Part shown: positions 26,272 through 35,469 of the stretch, piece by piece | Layout: each line of letters opens with the position of its first letter | How positions within the stretch are numbered: position 1 is the first letter of the stretch | From: UMGS1532 sp045594795 | Lineage (GTDB): Bacteria > Bacillota > Clostridia > Oscillospirales > Acutalibacteraceae | Reading direction: 5' to 3' | Length of the DNA: 64,000 nt | NCBI GenBank assembly: GCA_045594795.1 | Contig: JAZNZF010000018.1 | Location: 6,634 to 70,633 of the forward strand | Made by a program: the position numbers and the translations under genes | Notes under the pieces: generated by a model | The model's input: the letters and a program-made list of their open reading frames with translations, nothing else | Database searches by the model: none | Told to the model about the DNA's origin: nothing

Positions 26272-26300
26272 TTGACAAAACAAGTATAGTTTAATAAAAT
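26272..26300 (+). promoter_or_regulatory. Promoter of the small zinc-ribbon gene
   Basis: TTGACA, exactly 17 bases, TAAAAT, in the gap between divergent genes. Confidence 0.8.
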
Positions 26301-26346
26301 GCAAAATATACCAACAAATGTAGGTGTGAAATAGGGGAGGCGTTTT

Positions 26347-26583
26347 ATGGCAGAGTTTTGTTTAGAGTGCTTTAATAAAATTAATAAAAAGAATTATTCA
26401 AGGTCAGAGGTCGGGTTGTCTTGGTCTGAGTATTTGTGTGAGGAATGTTGTGAGTACAAAAGAGTAGTTATATATAAACACCCTAAAATATTTTTTTCGT
26501 CTAATAAAAGCAAAGAAACAGGGCTACAAATTTTTTTAAACGAAATTAAACGTATGTTCAGCGGATATTATAAAAGTAAATAA
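26347..26583 (+). CDS. Small zinc-ribbon protein of unknown function
   Basis: 78 residues with C5-x2-C8 (FCLECFN) and C31-x2-C34 (LCEECCEYK), the form of a short treble-clef or ribbon zinc finger found in many uncharacterised Firmicute proteins. The basic C-terminus (FLNEIKRMFSGYYKSK) is probably helical. GGGGAGG precedes the ATG. Function not known; its divergent XRE neighbour may control it. Confidence 0.75.
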   Translation: MAEFCLECFNKINKKNYSRSEVGLSWSEYLCEECCEYKRVVIYKHPKIFFSSNKSKETGLQIFLNEIKRMFSGYYKSK

Positions 26584-26584
26584 T

Positions 26585-26613
26585 AAAAGCGTCTGCAACA
26601 GCAGACGCTTTTT
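26585..26613. terminator. Bidirectional terminator
   Basis: AAAAGCGTCTGC pairs with GCAGACGCTTTTT around an AACA loop, between converging genes. Confidence 0.9.
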
Positions 26614-26627
26614 GATGTTGTTAGGGT

Positions 26628-27917
26628 TTATTTTGTAGGCACTATTTTATCCTTACCGCCCATATACATACGTAGAGCTTCGGGGATATTAACGCTGCCG
26701 TCGGCATTGAGGTTGTTCTCTAAAAATGCAATTAACATTCTTGGAGGTGCAACGCAGGTGTTGTTAAGGGTGTGTGCAAGGTAACGTTTACCATCTTCAC
26801 CCTGAACGCGAATTCCAAGACGGCGAGCCTGAGCATCACCAAGGTTAGAGCAAGAGCCAACCTCGAAATATTTTTGCTGACGTGGTGACCAAGCCTCAAC
26901 GTCAATTGATTTAACCTTTAGGTCTGCAAGGTCGCCCGAGCAACATTCGAGTGTTCTAACGGGAACATCAAGGGTGCGGAAGAAATCAACCGTATTTTTC
27001 CATAATACGTTAAAGAAATCGGCGCTTTCTTCGGGCTTACAAACAACAATCATTTCCTGTTTTTCGAACTGATGAATTCTGTAAACACCGCGTTCTTCAA
27101 TACCGTGTGCGCCCTTTTCTTTTCTAAAGCAAGGCGAGTAGCTTGTAAGTTTAATTGGAAGCTCGGCTTCGTTAGTTACAGTATTAATAAACTTGCCTAT
27201 CATTGAGTGCTCGCTTGTGCCGATTAGGTAGAGGTCCTCGCCCTCTATTTTATACATCATAGCGTCCATTTCGGCAAAGCTCATAACGCCTTCAACAACA
27301 TTGCGACGAATCATATAAGGAGGGATAACATAGGTAAAGCCCCTGTCAATCATAAAATCCCTTGCATAAGAAATAATTGCCGAGTGCAGTCTTGCAATAT
27401 CACCCATAAGGTAATAGAAGCCGTTACCCGCAACCGAGCCTGCGGCGGTAAGGTCGATACCGTTAAAGCGTTCCATAATATCGGTGTGGTAGGGCACCTC
27501 GAAATCGGGTGTTACGGGGTCACCGTACTTTTCTACCTCAACGTTTTTGCTGTCGTCCTCGCCGATAGGCACCGATGGGTCGATAATATTAGGGATAACC
27601 ATCATTATGTTTCGAATTTTCTCGGCATATTCTACCTCTAACTTTTCGCATTCGGCAAGCCTTTCGGAAAACTGTGTAACCTTTTGTTTTTCTAACTCTG
27701 CCTCGTCGCGCTTGCCCTGAGCCATAAGTGCGCCGATGCCTTTTGACACCTTGTTACGATTAGCGCGTAACTCCGAAGCCTCGGTGATGATGGCGCGGTT
27801 TTTAGCGTCTAAATCGATAACCTCGTCTACAAGCGGAAGCTTGGCATCTTGGAATTTTTTCTTAATATTTTCTTTTACAATTTCGGGGTTTTCCCTTAAA
27901 AATTTAATGTCGAGCAT
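26628..27917 (-). CDS. serS: Seryl-tRNA synthetase
   Basis: 429-residue class II synthetase: an N-terminal coiled-coil arm that grips the long variable arm of tRNA-Ser (about 1-110), then the catalytic core with motif 2 (SPCFRKEKGAHGIEERGVYR region) and motif 3 near the C-terminus (NNTCVAPPRMLIAFLENN). MLDIKFLRENPE is the standard N-terminus. Unlike cysS and thrS here, the short leader holds no T-box. Confidence 0.97.
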   Translation of the reverse strand: MLDIKFLRENPEIVKENIKKKFQDAKLPLVDEVIDLDAKNRAIITEASELRANRNKVSKGIGALMAQGKRDEAELEKQKVTQFSERLAECEKLEVEYAEKIRNIMMVIPNIIDPSVPIGEDDSKNVEVEKYGDPVTPDFEVPYHTDIMERFNGIDLTAAGSVAGNGFYYLMGDIARLHSAIISYARDFMIDRGFTYVIPPYMIRRNVVEGVMSFAEMDAMMYKIEGEDLYLIGTSEHSMIGKFINTVTNEAELPIKLTSYSPCFRKEKGAHGIEERGVYRIHQFEKQEMIVVCKPEESADFFNVLWKNTVDFFRTLDVPVRTLECCSGDLADLKVKSIDVEAWSPRQQKYFEVGSCSNLGDAQARRLGIRVQGEDGKRYLAHTLNNTCVAPPRMLIAFLENNLNADGSVNIPEALRMYMGGKDKIVPTK

Positions 27918-27951
27918 TTTTTATTCCCTCTAACTAACATTATTTTGATAC

Positions 27952-27980
27952 ATTTTAACACAAATTTATGTGTAGGTCAA
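27952..27980 (-). promoter_or_regulatory. Promoter of serS
   Basis: Minus strand TTGACC, exactly 17 bases, TAAAAT. Confidence 0.8.
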
Positions 27981-28009
27981 CGGCTGTAATCAATTTTTGC
28001 AATTTTTTG

Positions 28010-28038
28010 TTGAAACTTAAATTATAGTATGTTAAAAT
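28010..28038 (+). promoter_or_regulatory. Promoter of the acyl-CoA ligase/IOR operon
   Basis: TTGAAA, exactly 17 bases, TAAAAT, upstream of a five-gene plus-strand run. Confidence 0.75.
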
Positions 28039-28073
28039 AAATTAAATATATATATAGGAAACGAGATGTTTAT

Positions 28074-29714
28074 ATGCCTATTACAGATTTTTTAGAAAGA
28101 AACGCAAGGCTTTACCCAAATGATAAGGCGTTAACCGAGATTACTCCACAAAATCAGCCGGATAAAAGCATAACCTGGCGCGAGTATAATCTTATTGAAG
28201 CCGCCGAGGGCGAGGAGTACCGCAGGGAAATCACCTGGGGCGAGTTTGATATAATGGCAAACCGCTTTGCAAACTTTCTTTTTACACGCGGCATAAAGCG
28301 TGGTGATAAGGTGGCAATTCTGCTACTTAACTGTATCGAATTTTTGCCAATTTACTTTGGTATAATTAAAACGGGCGCTGTTGTTGTGCCTATGAACTAC
28401 CGCTACAGCTCGGAGGAAATTTTGTACTGTGCCGAGCTTGCCGACTGCAGAATGATGGTAACAGGCCCCGAGTTTACAGAACGTATAGAGCCTATCCTTC
28501 CAAAGCTTTCGGACATAACCGATTTTATATTCGTTGGCGAAAAGGCAAAAACACCAAGCTTTGCCGATAACTACGCCGATATGATATACCATTGCTCAAG
28601 CGTTGTACCGCCTGTAGAAATAAGCGACGACGACGAGGCGGCTATCTACTTCTCATCGGGTACAACAGGCTTCCCAAAAGCAATTTTACATAACCATCGC
28701 GCGCTTGTGCATTCTTGCATAGCCGAGCAAAAACACCACTCGCAAACACGCGACGACGTTTTCCTTTGCATACCGCCTTTATATCACACAGGCGCAAAAA
28801 TGCATTGGTTCGGAAGCTTACTTGCAGGCTCGCGCGCGGTACTTTTGCGCGGTGTTAAGCCCGAGTGGATAATGCAATGTATCAGCGAAGAAAAATGCTC
28901 TATAGTATGGTTGCTCGTTCCTTGGACGCAGGATATTCTCGATAGCATTGATAACGGCACTTTGAAGCTTGAGGATTACAGACTTTCTCAATGGAGGCTT
29001 ATGCACATTGGCGCACAGCCCGTACCACCAAGCCTTATAAAGCGTTGGAAGGGTATATTCCCAAATCACGAGTATGATACAAAGTATGGCCTTTCGGAGT
29101 CTATTGGACCCGGATGCGTTCACTTGGGTGTGGAGAACATACACAAGGTTGGCGCTATTGGTAAGGCGGGTTACGGCTGGGAAACCAAAATTTTAGACGA
29201 AAAGCAAAACCCTGTTAAAAAAGGCGAGGTTGGAGAGCTTGCAGTTAAAGGCCCCGGTGTTATGCTTTGCTATTACAAAAACCCCGAGGCAAGCGCAGAG
29301 ATATTAAAGGACGGTTGGCTTTTAACGGGTGATATGGCTCGCGAGGACGAGGAGGGCTTCATCTACCTTGTAGACCGTAAAAAAGATGTTATTATCACGG
29401 GCGGTGAAAACCTTTATCCTGTGCAAATAGAGGATTATTTGCGCGCTAATGATAAGATAAAGGACGCCGCGGTTATCGGTCTTCCCGATGCGCGACTTGG
29501 CGAAATTGCCGCCGCTATAATCGAGGTTAAAGAGGGCTGTAATTTAAGCGAAGCCGAGGTAGAGGAGTTCTGCGCAGGTCTTCCAAGATACAAACGCCCC
29601 AAGAAAATTATTTTTGCCGATATTCCAAGAAACCCAACAGGCAAAATCGAAAAGCCAAAACTCCGCGAAACCTACTGTGGCGTAAGGCTTGTTGAAAAAG
29701 TAACTACCGAGTAA
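28074..29714 (+). CDS. AMP-forming acyl-CoA synthetase
   Basis: 546 residues of the ANL superfamily. P-loop IYFSSGTTGFPKAI, motif YGLSESIGPGC, LLTGDMAREDEEGF and the C-terminal lysine motif NPTGKIEKPK are present, so it should activate a carboxylic acid to its acyl-AMP and then CoA thioester. The N-terminus has an unusual repeat, ITWREYN near 29 and ITWGEFD near 51, separated by an acidic insert. The setting, ahead of indolepyruvate oxidoreductase and PaaK, suggests an aryl or branched-chain acid, which is inference. Confidence 0.88.
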   Translation: MPITDFLERNARLYPNDKALTEITPQNQPDKSITWREYNLIEAAEGEEYRREITWGEFDIMANRFANFLFTRGIKRGDKVAILLLNCIEFLPIYFGIIKTGAVVVPMNYRYSSEEILYCAELADCRMMVTGPEFTERIEPILPKLSDITDFIFVGEKAKTPSFADNYADMIYHCSSVVPPVEISDDDEAAIYFSSGTTGFPKAILHNHRALVHSCIAEQKHHSQTRDDVFLCIPPLYHTGAKMHWFGSLLAGSRAVLLRGVKPEWIMQCISEEKCSIVWLLVPWTQDILDSIDNGTLKLEDYRLSQWRLMHIGAQPVPPSLIKRWKGIFPNHEYDTKYGLSESIGPGCVHLGVENIHKVGAIGKAGYGWETKILDEKQNPVKKGEVGELAVKGPGVMLCYYKNPEASAEILKDGWLLTGDMAREDEEGFIYLVDRKKDVIITGGENLYPVQIEDYLRANDKIKDAAVIGLPDARLGEIAAAIIEVKEGCNLSEAEVEEFCAGLPRYKRPKKIIFADIPRNPTGKIEKPKLRETYCGVRLVEKVTTE

Positions 29715-29728
29715 ATGGAGATATGAAA

Positions 29729-31453
29729 ATGAAAAAACTTATGATAGGAAACGAGGCTCTGGCACGTGGTTTTTACGAGGGCGGCATTGGTGTTGTGTCT
29801 TCGTACCCCGGCACACCCTCAACCGAAATTACCGAGTACTTAGCAAAGTACGATGATATCTACAGCGAATGGGCGCCTAACGAAAAGGTTGCCGCCGAGG
29901 TTGCCTTTGGCGCATCCTTGGGAGGTAAACGTTCGGTCTGCTGTATGAAGCACGTTGGCTTAAACGTTGCTGCCGACCCACTATTTACCCTTTCATATAC
30001 AGGTGTAAACGCGGGTATGGTTATTTGTGTAGCCGACGACCCTGCAATGCATTCGTCACAAAACGAACAGGATTCGCGCCACTATGCAATAGCCGCAAAG
30101 CTACCTATGTTAGAGCCTGCCGACTCGCGCGAGGCATTAGAGTTTGCAAAGGCATCTTTTGAGCTTTCGGAAAAGTTCGACACAGTGGTTATGATGCGCA
30201 CCTGCACAAGAATTGCGCACTCGCAAAGCATAGTAGAACTTGGTGATAGGGTAGAAGCTCCCGAGTTCCCTTATAAAAAGCAACCCGAAAAATACATAAT
30301 GATGCCAGCTTTTGCTAAGCACCGTCATCCTTTTGTTGAAGAGCGTATGCAGTCTTTAGCAGAGTTCTCAGAGAACTGCCCCTTTAACCGCGTAGAAAAG
30401 GGTGAACGTACCGATTTGGGTATAATCACCTCGGGTACTTGCTATCAGTATGTTAAAGAGGTGTTTGGGGATAGCGTACCTGTACTAAAACTCGGTATGG
30501 TAAATCCGTTGCCAACAAAGCTTATCACCGATTTTGCAAATAGCGTTGACCGTTTAGTTGTTATAGAGGAATTAGACGGTATTATCGAAACCCATTGTCG
30601 CGTTTTAGGACTTGCGGTAGAGGGTAAAAACTTATTCTCACCCATCGGCGAATATTCGCAAAGCGTTATAGCAAAGGCTTTTGGCGTAGAAACTGCCGAG
30701 CCTCAGGCAAAAGCAGAGGTGCCTGTTCGTCCACCGATGATGTGTGCAGGCTGTCCTCACAGAGGCATCTATTACACACTTTCTAAAAATAAGGTAACCG
30801 TTATAGGTGATATCGGTTGTTACACACTCGGTGCACAGCCACCCCTTTGCGCTGTTGACACCACGCTTTGTATGGGCGCATCGGTTTCGGGTCTGCACGG
30901 CTTTAATCAGGCACAAAAGGACACCAAAACCAAGGCTGTTGCCGTTATCGGTGATTCCACCTTTATGCACTCGGGCGTTACGGGACTTATCGATATTGCG
31001 TATAACGAGTCTAATTCTACCGTAATTATACTTGATAACTCAATTACGGGTATGACGGGGCATCAGCAAAACCCAACTACCGGATTTAATATTAAGGGTG
31101 ACCCTGCAGGTAAAATCGATTTAGAGGCACTTTGCCGCGCTATCGGTATTACACGCGTTACGGTTGTTGACCCTTACGACTTAAAAGAGTGCGATAGGGT
31201 AATTAAAGAGGAATTAGAGGCAGATTGTCCGTCGGTTATTATTTCACGTAGACCTTGTGTTCTGCTTAAAAGCGTAAAGGCAAAGCCATCACTTAAGGTC
31301 GACCCCGATAAATGCAAAAGCTGTAAAAAATGTATGGGTCTTGGTTGCCCTGCAATTAGCTTTAAAGACGGCAAAGCGGTTATTGATAACACCCTTTGCG
31401 TTGGCTGTGGTGTATGTAAGGGCCTTTGTCCATTCGAGGCCATCACAGAATAA
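29729..31453 (+). CDS. iorA: Indolepyruvate:ferredoxin oxidoreductase, alpha subunit
   Basis: 574 residues. IorA/IorB oxidise aryl pyruvates from amino-acid transamination to aryl-acetyl-CoA, or run in reverse, with ferredoxin. Layout: pyrimidine-binding domain (SSYPGTPSTEITEYL near the start), a central linker domain, the thiamine-diphosphate domain (GDSTFMHSGVTGLIDIAYN region) and two C-terminal 4Fe-4S motifs (CKSCKKCMGLGCP and CVGCGVCKGLCP). The ATG at 29729 has GGAG at 8 bases; the ATG at 29723 would be too close to it. Confidence 0.94.
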   Translation: MKKLMIGNEALARGFYEGGIGVVSSYPGTPSTEITEYLAKYDDIYSEWAPNEKVAAEVAFGASLGGKRSVCCMKHVGLNVAADPLFTLSYTGVNAGMVICVADDPAMHSSQNEQDSRHYAIAAKLPMLEPADSREALEFAKASFELSEKFDTVVMMRTCTRIAHSQSIVELGDRVEAPEFPYKKQPEKYIMMPAFAKHRHPFVEERMQSLAEFSENCPFNRVEKGERTDLGIITSGTCYQYVKEVFGDSVPVLKLGMVNPLPTKLITDFANSVDRLVVIEELDGIIETHCRVLGLAVEGKNLFSPIGEYSQSVIAKAFGVETAEPQAKAEVPVRPPMMCAGCPHRGIYYTLSKNKVTVIGDIGCYTLGAQPPLCAVDTTLCMGASVSGLHGFNQAQKDTKTKAVAVIGDSTFMHSGVTGLIDIAYNESNSTVIILDNSITGMTGHQQNPTTGFNIKGDPAGKIDLEALCRAIGITRVTVVDPYDLKECDRVIKEELEADCPSVIISRRPCVLLKSVKAKPSLKVDPDKCKSCKKCMGLGCPAISFKDGKAVIDNTLCVGCGVCKGLCPFEAITE

Positions 31454-31468
31454 GGTTAGGTGAAAGAC

Positions 31469-32038
31469 ATGAAAACTACAAGTATTATGATAGTTGGTGT
31501 AGGCGGTCAAGGAAGCCTCTTGGCAAGTAAATTGCTTGGTAATCTGCTAACAGCCGAGGGCTTCGACGTTAAGGTTTCAGAGGTGCACGGTATGAGTCAG
31601 CGTGGCGGCTCGGTTGTAACCTACGTTCGCTTTGGTGATAAGGTTTATTCACCTATTATAGATTTAGGCGAGGCGGATTTTATAGTTTCTTTTGAAAAGT
31701 TAGAGGCGGCTCGCTACGTGCCCTATTTAAAGAAGGGCGGTAAAATTATTACCAACCTACAAGAAATTGACCCAATGCCCGTTATAACGGGTGCGGCAGA
31801 GTATCCTACCGACGTACTTAAAGAACTATCGGCAAAAGGCGTCAATATTGAGGGCTTTGATGCTTTGGCGGCCGCGACAAGTGTTGGCAGTGCAAAGGCA
31901 GTAAACATTGTACTTATGGGCAAGCTTGCAAAACATTTAGGGCTATCAGAGGATAAGTGGCTTTCGGCAATCGAGGCTACCGTTAAACCCCAGTTTGTAG
32001 AGCTTAATAAGGCTGCCTTTAAGTTGGGATATAAATAA
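31469..32038 (+). CDS. iorB: Indolepyruvate:ferredoxin oxidoreductase, beta subunit
   Basis: 189 residues, the gamma-type domain of 2-oxoacid:ferredoxin oxidoreductases: glycine-rich IVGVGGQGSLLASKLLG at the N-terminus and SEVHGMSQRGGSVVTYVRFG, both family signatures. Works with IorA encoded 15 bases upstream. ATG at 31469 follows AGGTGA; a GTG at 31460 is part of that ribosome site. Confidence 0.93.
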   Translation: MKTTSIMIVGVGGQGSLLASKLLGNLLTAEGFDVKVSEVHGMSQRGGSVVTYVRFGDKVYSPIIDLGEADFIVSFEKLEAARYVPYLKKGGKIITNLQEIDPMPVITGAAEYPTDVLKELSAKGVNIEGFDALAAATSVGSAKAVNIVLMGKLAKHLGLSEDKWLSAIEATVKPQFVELNKAAFKLGYK

Positions 32039-32069
32039 TTTTGTGTAGCTGTTTTTAGGAGTGATAAAA

Positions 32070-33380
32070 GTGGAAAAGCGTTACTATCAAAAAGAAATTG
32101 AAACAATGCCGCTCGAGGAAATGCGCAAGCTACAAAGCGAAAAGCTTGTCAGTCAGGTGCGTCACGTGTGGGATAACGTGCCATATTATAGGCAGTTAAT
32201 GGAAGAAAAGGGTGTTACACCCGATGATATTAAGGGCATCGACGACCTACATAAGCTACCCTTTATTACCAAGGCTGACCTTCGCGACCAGTACCCATAC
32301 GGCTTTTTAGCAACCGACCTTAAAAACTGTGTTCGCATACAGTCTACCTCGGGTACAACGGGTAGACGCGTTGTTGCATTCTATACCCAAAACGATATAA
32401 ACCTTTGGGAAGAATGCTGTGCAAGAGCTATTACCGCGGTTGGCGGTACTAACGAGGACGTGTGTCAGGTTTGCTACGGCTACGGACTCTTTACAGGCGG
32501 TCCCGGTCTTAATGGCGGCTCGCATAAGGTGGGCTGCTTAACACTCCCAATGTCTTCAGGTAATACCGAAAGACAAATTCAGTTTATGATGGACCTTAAT
32601 GCTACCATCATTTGTTGCACACCTTCATACGCGGCATATATCGGCGAGGCTTTAAAGGAGCAGGGCTATAAGCCTGAGGATAACAAGCTTCGCGCGGGTA
32701 TTTTTGGTGCAGAGCCTTGGACAGAGGAGATGCGCCGCGATATAGAAAAAAGCCTTGGCATTAAGGCATACGATATATATGGTCTTACCGAGACCTCGGG
32801 CCCTGGTGTTTCGTTCGAGTGCGAGGAGCAAACAGGTATGCACGTTTGCGAGGACCACTTTGTTCCCGAAATTATCGACCCCGAAACAGGCGAGGTTTTA
32901 CCCGATGGCGAGCGCGGTGAATTAGTTTTCACCTCACTCGATAAAGAGGCATTCCCTCTGCTTCGTTACCGCACACGCGATATCTGTGTGCTTTCTCGCA
33001 AAAAGTGTAGCTGTGGCAGAACCCTTATTAAAATGACCAAGCCTATGGGCAGAACCGACGATATGATGATTATCCGCGGTGTAAACGTGTTCCCGTCACA
33101 GATTGAAACTGTTCTTTTAAACGAGGGCTATACACCTAACTATCAGATTATAGTTGACCGCGTAAACAACACCGATACTCTCGATATCAACGTAGAGCTT
33201 ACCCCTGAGGCTTTTTCGGATACAGTTAAGGAGATTAACAAAGCCGAGCACAGCTTGGCAGGTGCTATTCGCACAATGCTTGGCATTACGCCAAAGGTAC
33301 ACCTTGTAGCACCCAAGACCATCACACGAAGTGAAGGCAAGGCAGTACGCGTAATCGATAAACGCAAATTGCACGATTAA
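32070..33380 (+). CDS. paaK: Phenylacetate-CoA ligase-type enzyme
   Basis: 436 residues of the PaaK family: STSGTTGRR P-loop, YGLTETSGPG motif and a C-terminal AMP-binding lid. It would make aryl-acetyl-CoA from phenylacetate-like acids, or in the ATP-saving direction release acid from the thioester made by IorAB. A Cys cluster near KKCSCGRT resembles the structural metal site of many PaaK relatives. GTG at 32070 is chosen as start (AGGAG eight bases upstream); the GTG at 32061 overlaps the ribosome site. IOR-PaaK linkage is common in anaerobes. Confidence 0.92.
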   Translation: MEKRYYQKEIETMPLEEMRKLQSEKLVSQVRHVWDNVPYYRQLMEEKGVTPDDIKGIDDLHKLPFITKADLRDQYPYGFLATDLKNCVRIQSTSGTTGRRVVAFYTQNDINLWEECCARAITAVGGTNEDVCQVCYGYGLFTGGPGLNGGSHKVGCLTLPMSSGNTERQIQFMMDLNATIICCTPSYAAYIGEALKEQGYKPEDNKLRAGIFGAEPWTEEMRRDIEKSLGIKAYDIYGLTETSGPGVSFECEEQTGMHVCEDHFVPEIIDPETGEVLPDGERGELVFTSLDKEAFPLLRYRTRDICVLSRKKCSCGRTLIKMTKPMGRTDDMMIIRGVNVFPSQIETVLLNEGYTPNYQIIVDRVNNTDTLDINVELTPEAFSDTVKEINKAEHSLAGAIRTMLGITPKVHLVAPKTITRSEGKAVRVIDKRKLHD

Positions 33381-33392
33381 GGAGGAACAACT

Positions 33393-33821
33393 ATGTCAGT
33401 AAAACAGATTTCTGTATTTGTTCAAAACGAGAAAGGCGCTTTGGCAGATGTGCTAAAAGAAATTGCGGCAGGCGGAATAGAGCTTCGCGCCCTTTCTATT
33501 GCCGATACTAACGATTTTGGCATACTTCGTATAATCACTAACGACGAGGCTAAAACCGAAGCACTTCTTAAAAACAGCGGCTATATCTGTAATGTTACCG
33601 AGGTTGTTGCCGCTTGTGTTGACGATAAGCCAGGCGCTTTGGCTAAAGAGATTGCAGTGCTTACCGATGCAGGTGTTGAGGTTGAGTATCTGTACGCATT
33701 CGTTACAACTGGCAACCAAGCCTGCGTTGTGCTACGTGTAAACGATACAGTTAAAGCAGAGGCAACCTTAAAAGCAGCAGGGGTTAAGCTTTTGCAAGAA
33801 GACGATATGAAAAACATGTAA
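33393..33821 (+). CDS. Double-ACT-domain protein
   Basis: 142 residues formed of two tandem ACT domains (about 1-70 and 71-142), each of the beta-alpha-beta fold that binds amino acids. Stand-alone ACT proteins of this type (starting VKQISVFVQNEKGALADVL) regularly end ior/paaK operons in Clostridia, where they may sense aromatic amino acids. No enzyme domain. Followed by a strong terminator. Confidence 0.88.
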   Translation: MSVKQISVFVQNEKGALADVLKEIAAGGIELRALSIADTNDFGILRIITNDEAKTEALLKNSGYICNVTEVVAACVDDKPGALAKEIAVLTDAGVEVEYLYAFVTTGNQACVVLRVNDTVKAEATLKAAGVKLLQEDDMKNM

Positions 33822-33822
33822 C

Positions 33823-33851
33823 AAAAAACACCGCTTCGGCGGTGTTTTTTA
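33823..33851 (+). terminator. Terminator of the ior/paaK operon
   Basis: ACACCGC-TTCG-GCGGTGT with a stable UUCG tetraloop and T6. Confidence 0.92.
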
Positions 33852-33852
33852 G

Positions 33853-33881
33853 ATGTTAGACATTAGATATTAGAAGTTAGA
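33853..33881. repeat. Short degenerate TTAGA repeat
   Basis: Four imperfect copies of a TTAGA(C/T)/ATTAGA unit between two terminators; a simple intergenic repeat with no evident function. Confidence 0.45.
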
Positions 33882-33883
33882 CA

Positions 33884-33913
33884 AACGCACCGCCATATTA
33901 GCGGTGCGTTAAG
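33884..33913. terminator. Hairpin between converging operons
   Basis: AACGCACCGC pairs with GCGGTGCGTT (10 bp). T-tracts are weak on both sides; it probably ends the minus-strand operon. Confidence 0.6.
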
Positions 33914-33936
33914 TTTTGTTATTAATTCTTTTGTGT

Positions 33937-34770
33937 TTAATTGTGGCGGATTAGGTCGGCAACGATGTTTTCAAGGTTGTGGGTCCATTCTACCGCCTCT
34001 TGTACCCAACCGCTAATTAATTTATAGTTCCAGCGAGTATGGTCGTACCATCTGCCCGTAATAGCATTGGCAAGGGTTGCGCCGTGTGCGCCGTGGGGGT
34101 AGATGTGCATCTGCAACGGTATGTTGTGCTCTCTTAGTGCCTCCGCAAAGTAGAAGCTACCCTCTACAGGAACACCGTTATCGTCAAAGGTGTGCATTAA
34201 GAATATTGGGCTTGTTCTTTGGTCAACGTGGTTTTCTAAAGAATAAATCTCAAGCTGTTCGTCGGTAGGGTCTTTAATACCCAAAAGCATTTCGAACGAG
34301 CCTAAGTGCGAGTGACCACGCTTGCCCGTAAGCACAGGGTAGCAGAGTATAGCACCCGTTGGCTTGTTTATGCCCTCGGGAACTTCCTTTACGGTGTGCC
34401 ACATAGTAGCAAGCGATGCCGCAAGGTGACCGCCTGCCGAAAATCCAACACAGAAAACGCGTTCGGGGTCTATGTTAAGCTCTTCTGCATTTTCGCGTAT
34501 GTACTGCATAGCAAGGCTTGCATCAATCAAGGGTCTATGACCCTTTGCCTTATCGCAGACAGAATAATTAAGCACAAAGCAGTTAAAGTTATGGGGAATA
34601 AAAGCCTCGGCAACAGGATAACCCTCGTGTTCTACACACACGTCTGCGTATCCACCGCCCGGAATTACAAGCATAGCATCTCGTTTAATATTGGAGTAGG
34701 ATTCCGCAACGTAACAGGTAAGGGTTATAGAGGGGTCGTCTTTGCGAATACTTACTGTTTCAATTTTCAT
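33937..34770 (-). CDS. Alpha/beta-hydrolase esterase (acetyl-esterase-like)
   Basis: 277 residues. The oxyanion segment VIPGGGYADVC, nucleophile Ser in VGFSAGGHLAAS (near residue 110), an Asp in HTFDDNGVPV and the His in YPHGAHG form the expected catalytic set. Similar to the esterase/lipase group that removes acetyl groups from xylan or other sugars. No signal peptide, so cytoplasmic. Last gene of the six-gene minus-strand run, four bases after the pseudouridine synthase. Its substrate is unknown. Confidence 0.85.
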   Translation of the reverse strand: MKIETVSIRKDDPSITLTCYVAESYSNIKRDAMLVIPGGGYADVCVEHEGYPVAEAFIPHNFNCFVLNYSVCDKAKGHRPLIDASLAMQYIRENAEELNIDPERVFCVGFSAGGHLAASLATMWHTVKEVPEGINKPTGAILCYPVLTGKRGHSHLGSFEMLLGIKDPTDEQLEIYSLENHVDQRTSPIFLMHTFDDNGVPVEGSFYFAEALREHNIPLQMHIYPHGAHGATLANAITGRWYDHTRWNYKLISGWVQEAVEWTHNLENIVADLIRHN

Positions 34771-34774
34771 GGTT

Positions 34775-35461
34775 TTATTCCTCGCTTATGTTTGGTATTT
34801 CGGGAAGCAGAAAAAGCTTCCAAGGGAACTGATTTTTTGGTGGTAAGCTGTATTCACTTACCGTCATTTTGCGTGTAGGGTGCTTAAATTCCAAATGGTG
34901 CGACCAAAGTGCAATAAAGCAACCGTTTTCGTGGCTACCGTATTTACCGTCGCCCACAAGTGGCATTTTTCGGTGTGAGAACTGTACGCGAATTTGGTGT
35001 GTGCGCCCTGTATGTAGCCTGATTTTTACAAGCGACATTTCGCCTTTTTCGCAGTTTACGGTTTGCAAGGTGGTGTATTCTAATTTTGCATCTTTCGCGC
35101 CCTTGCGCAAGGATTTTACAACAAAGGATTTATTCTTTGCCGAGTCCTTAAAAAGAATATCCACCATCTCGCCGCTGTCTTGTTCGGGTTTGCCGTGAAC
35201 TATGGCTAAATATTCTTTAATAATTTTGCGGTCGCGCACCATAGCTGATAGCACCTTTGTAGCGGCTCGGCTTTTCGAGTATACCATTGTTCCGCCAACC
35301 ATTTTATCAAGGCGGTGTATGGTGTCAATCTGATATGCACCCGTCATCTTCTTTAAAATTTCGGGCATAGTGCGGTGGGTGTTAGACTGCAATTCCGATA
35401 GAATATTAACAGGCTTTTCGCACACCACAATAAATTTATCCTGAAACAATACTTTTATCAT
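34775..35461 (-). CDS. RluA-family pseudouridine synthase
   Basis: 228 residues without an S4 domain. HRLDKMVGG carries the catalytic Asp (near residue 48), and RTHQIRVQFSHR is the second family motif. It isomerises uridine in rRNA or tRNA; the exact site cannot be told for these short RluA proteins. Sits in an operon with rlmB, fitting RNA maturation. Confidence 0.9.
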   Translation of the reverse strand: MIKVLFQDKFIVVCEKPVNILSELQSNTHRTMPEILKKMTGAYQIDTIHRLDKMVGGTMVYSKSRAATKVLSAMVRDRKIIKEYLAIVHGKPEQDSGEMVDILFKDSAKNKSFVVKSLRKGAKDAKLEYTTLQTVNCEKGEMSLVKIRLHTGRTHQIRVQFSHRKMPLVGDGKYGSHENGCFIALWSHHLEFKHPTRKMTVSEYSLPPKNQFPWKLFLLPEIPNISEE

Positions 35462-35469
35462 AATTCTAC

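Noticed and set aside
27918..28073. T-box or other riboswitch in front of serS
   Set aside because: The leader is under 40 bases from the predicted promoter and holds no T-box sequence.
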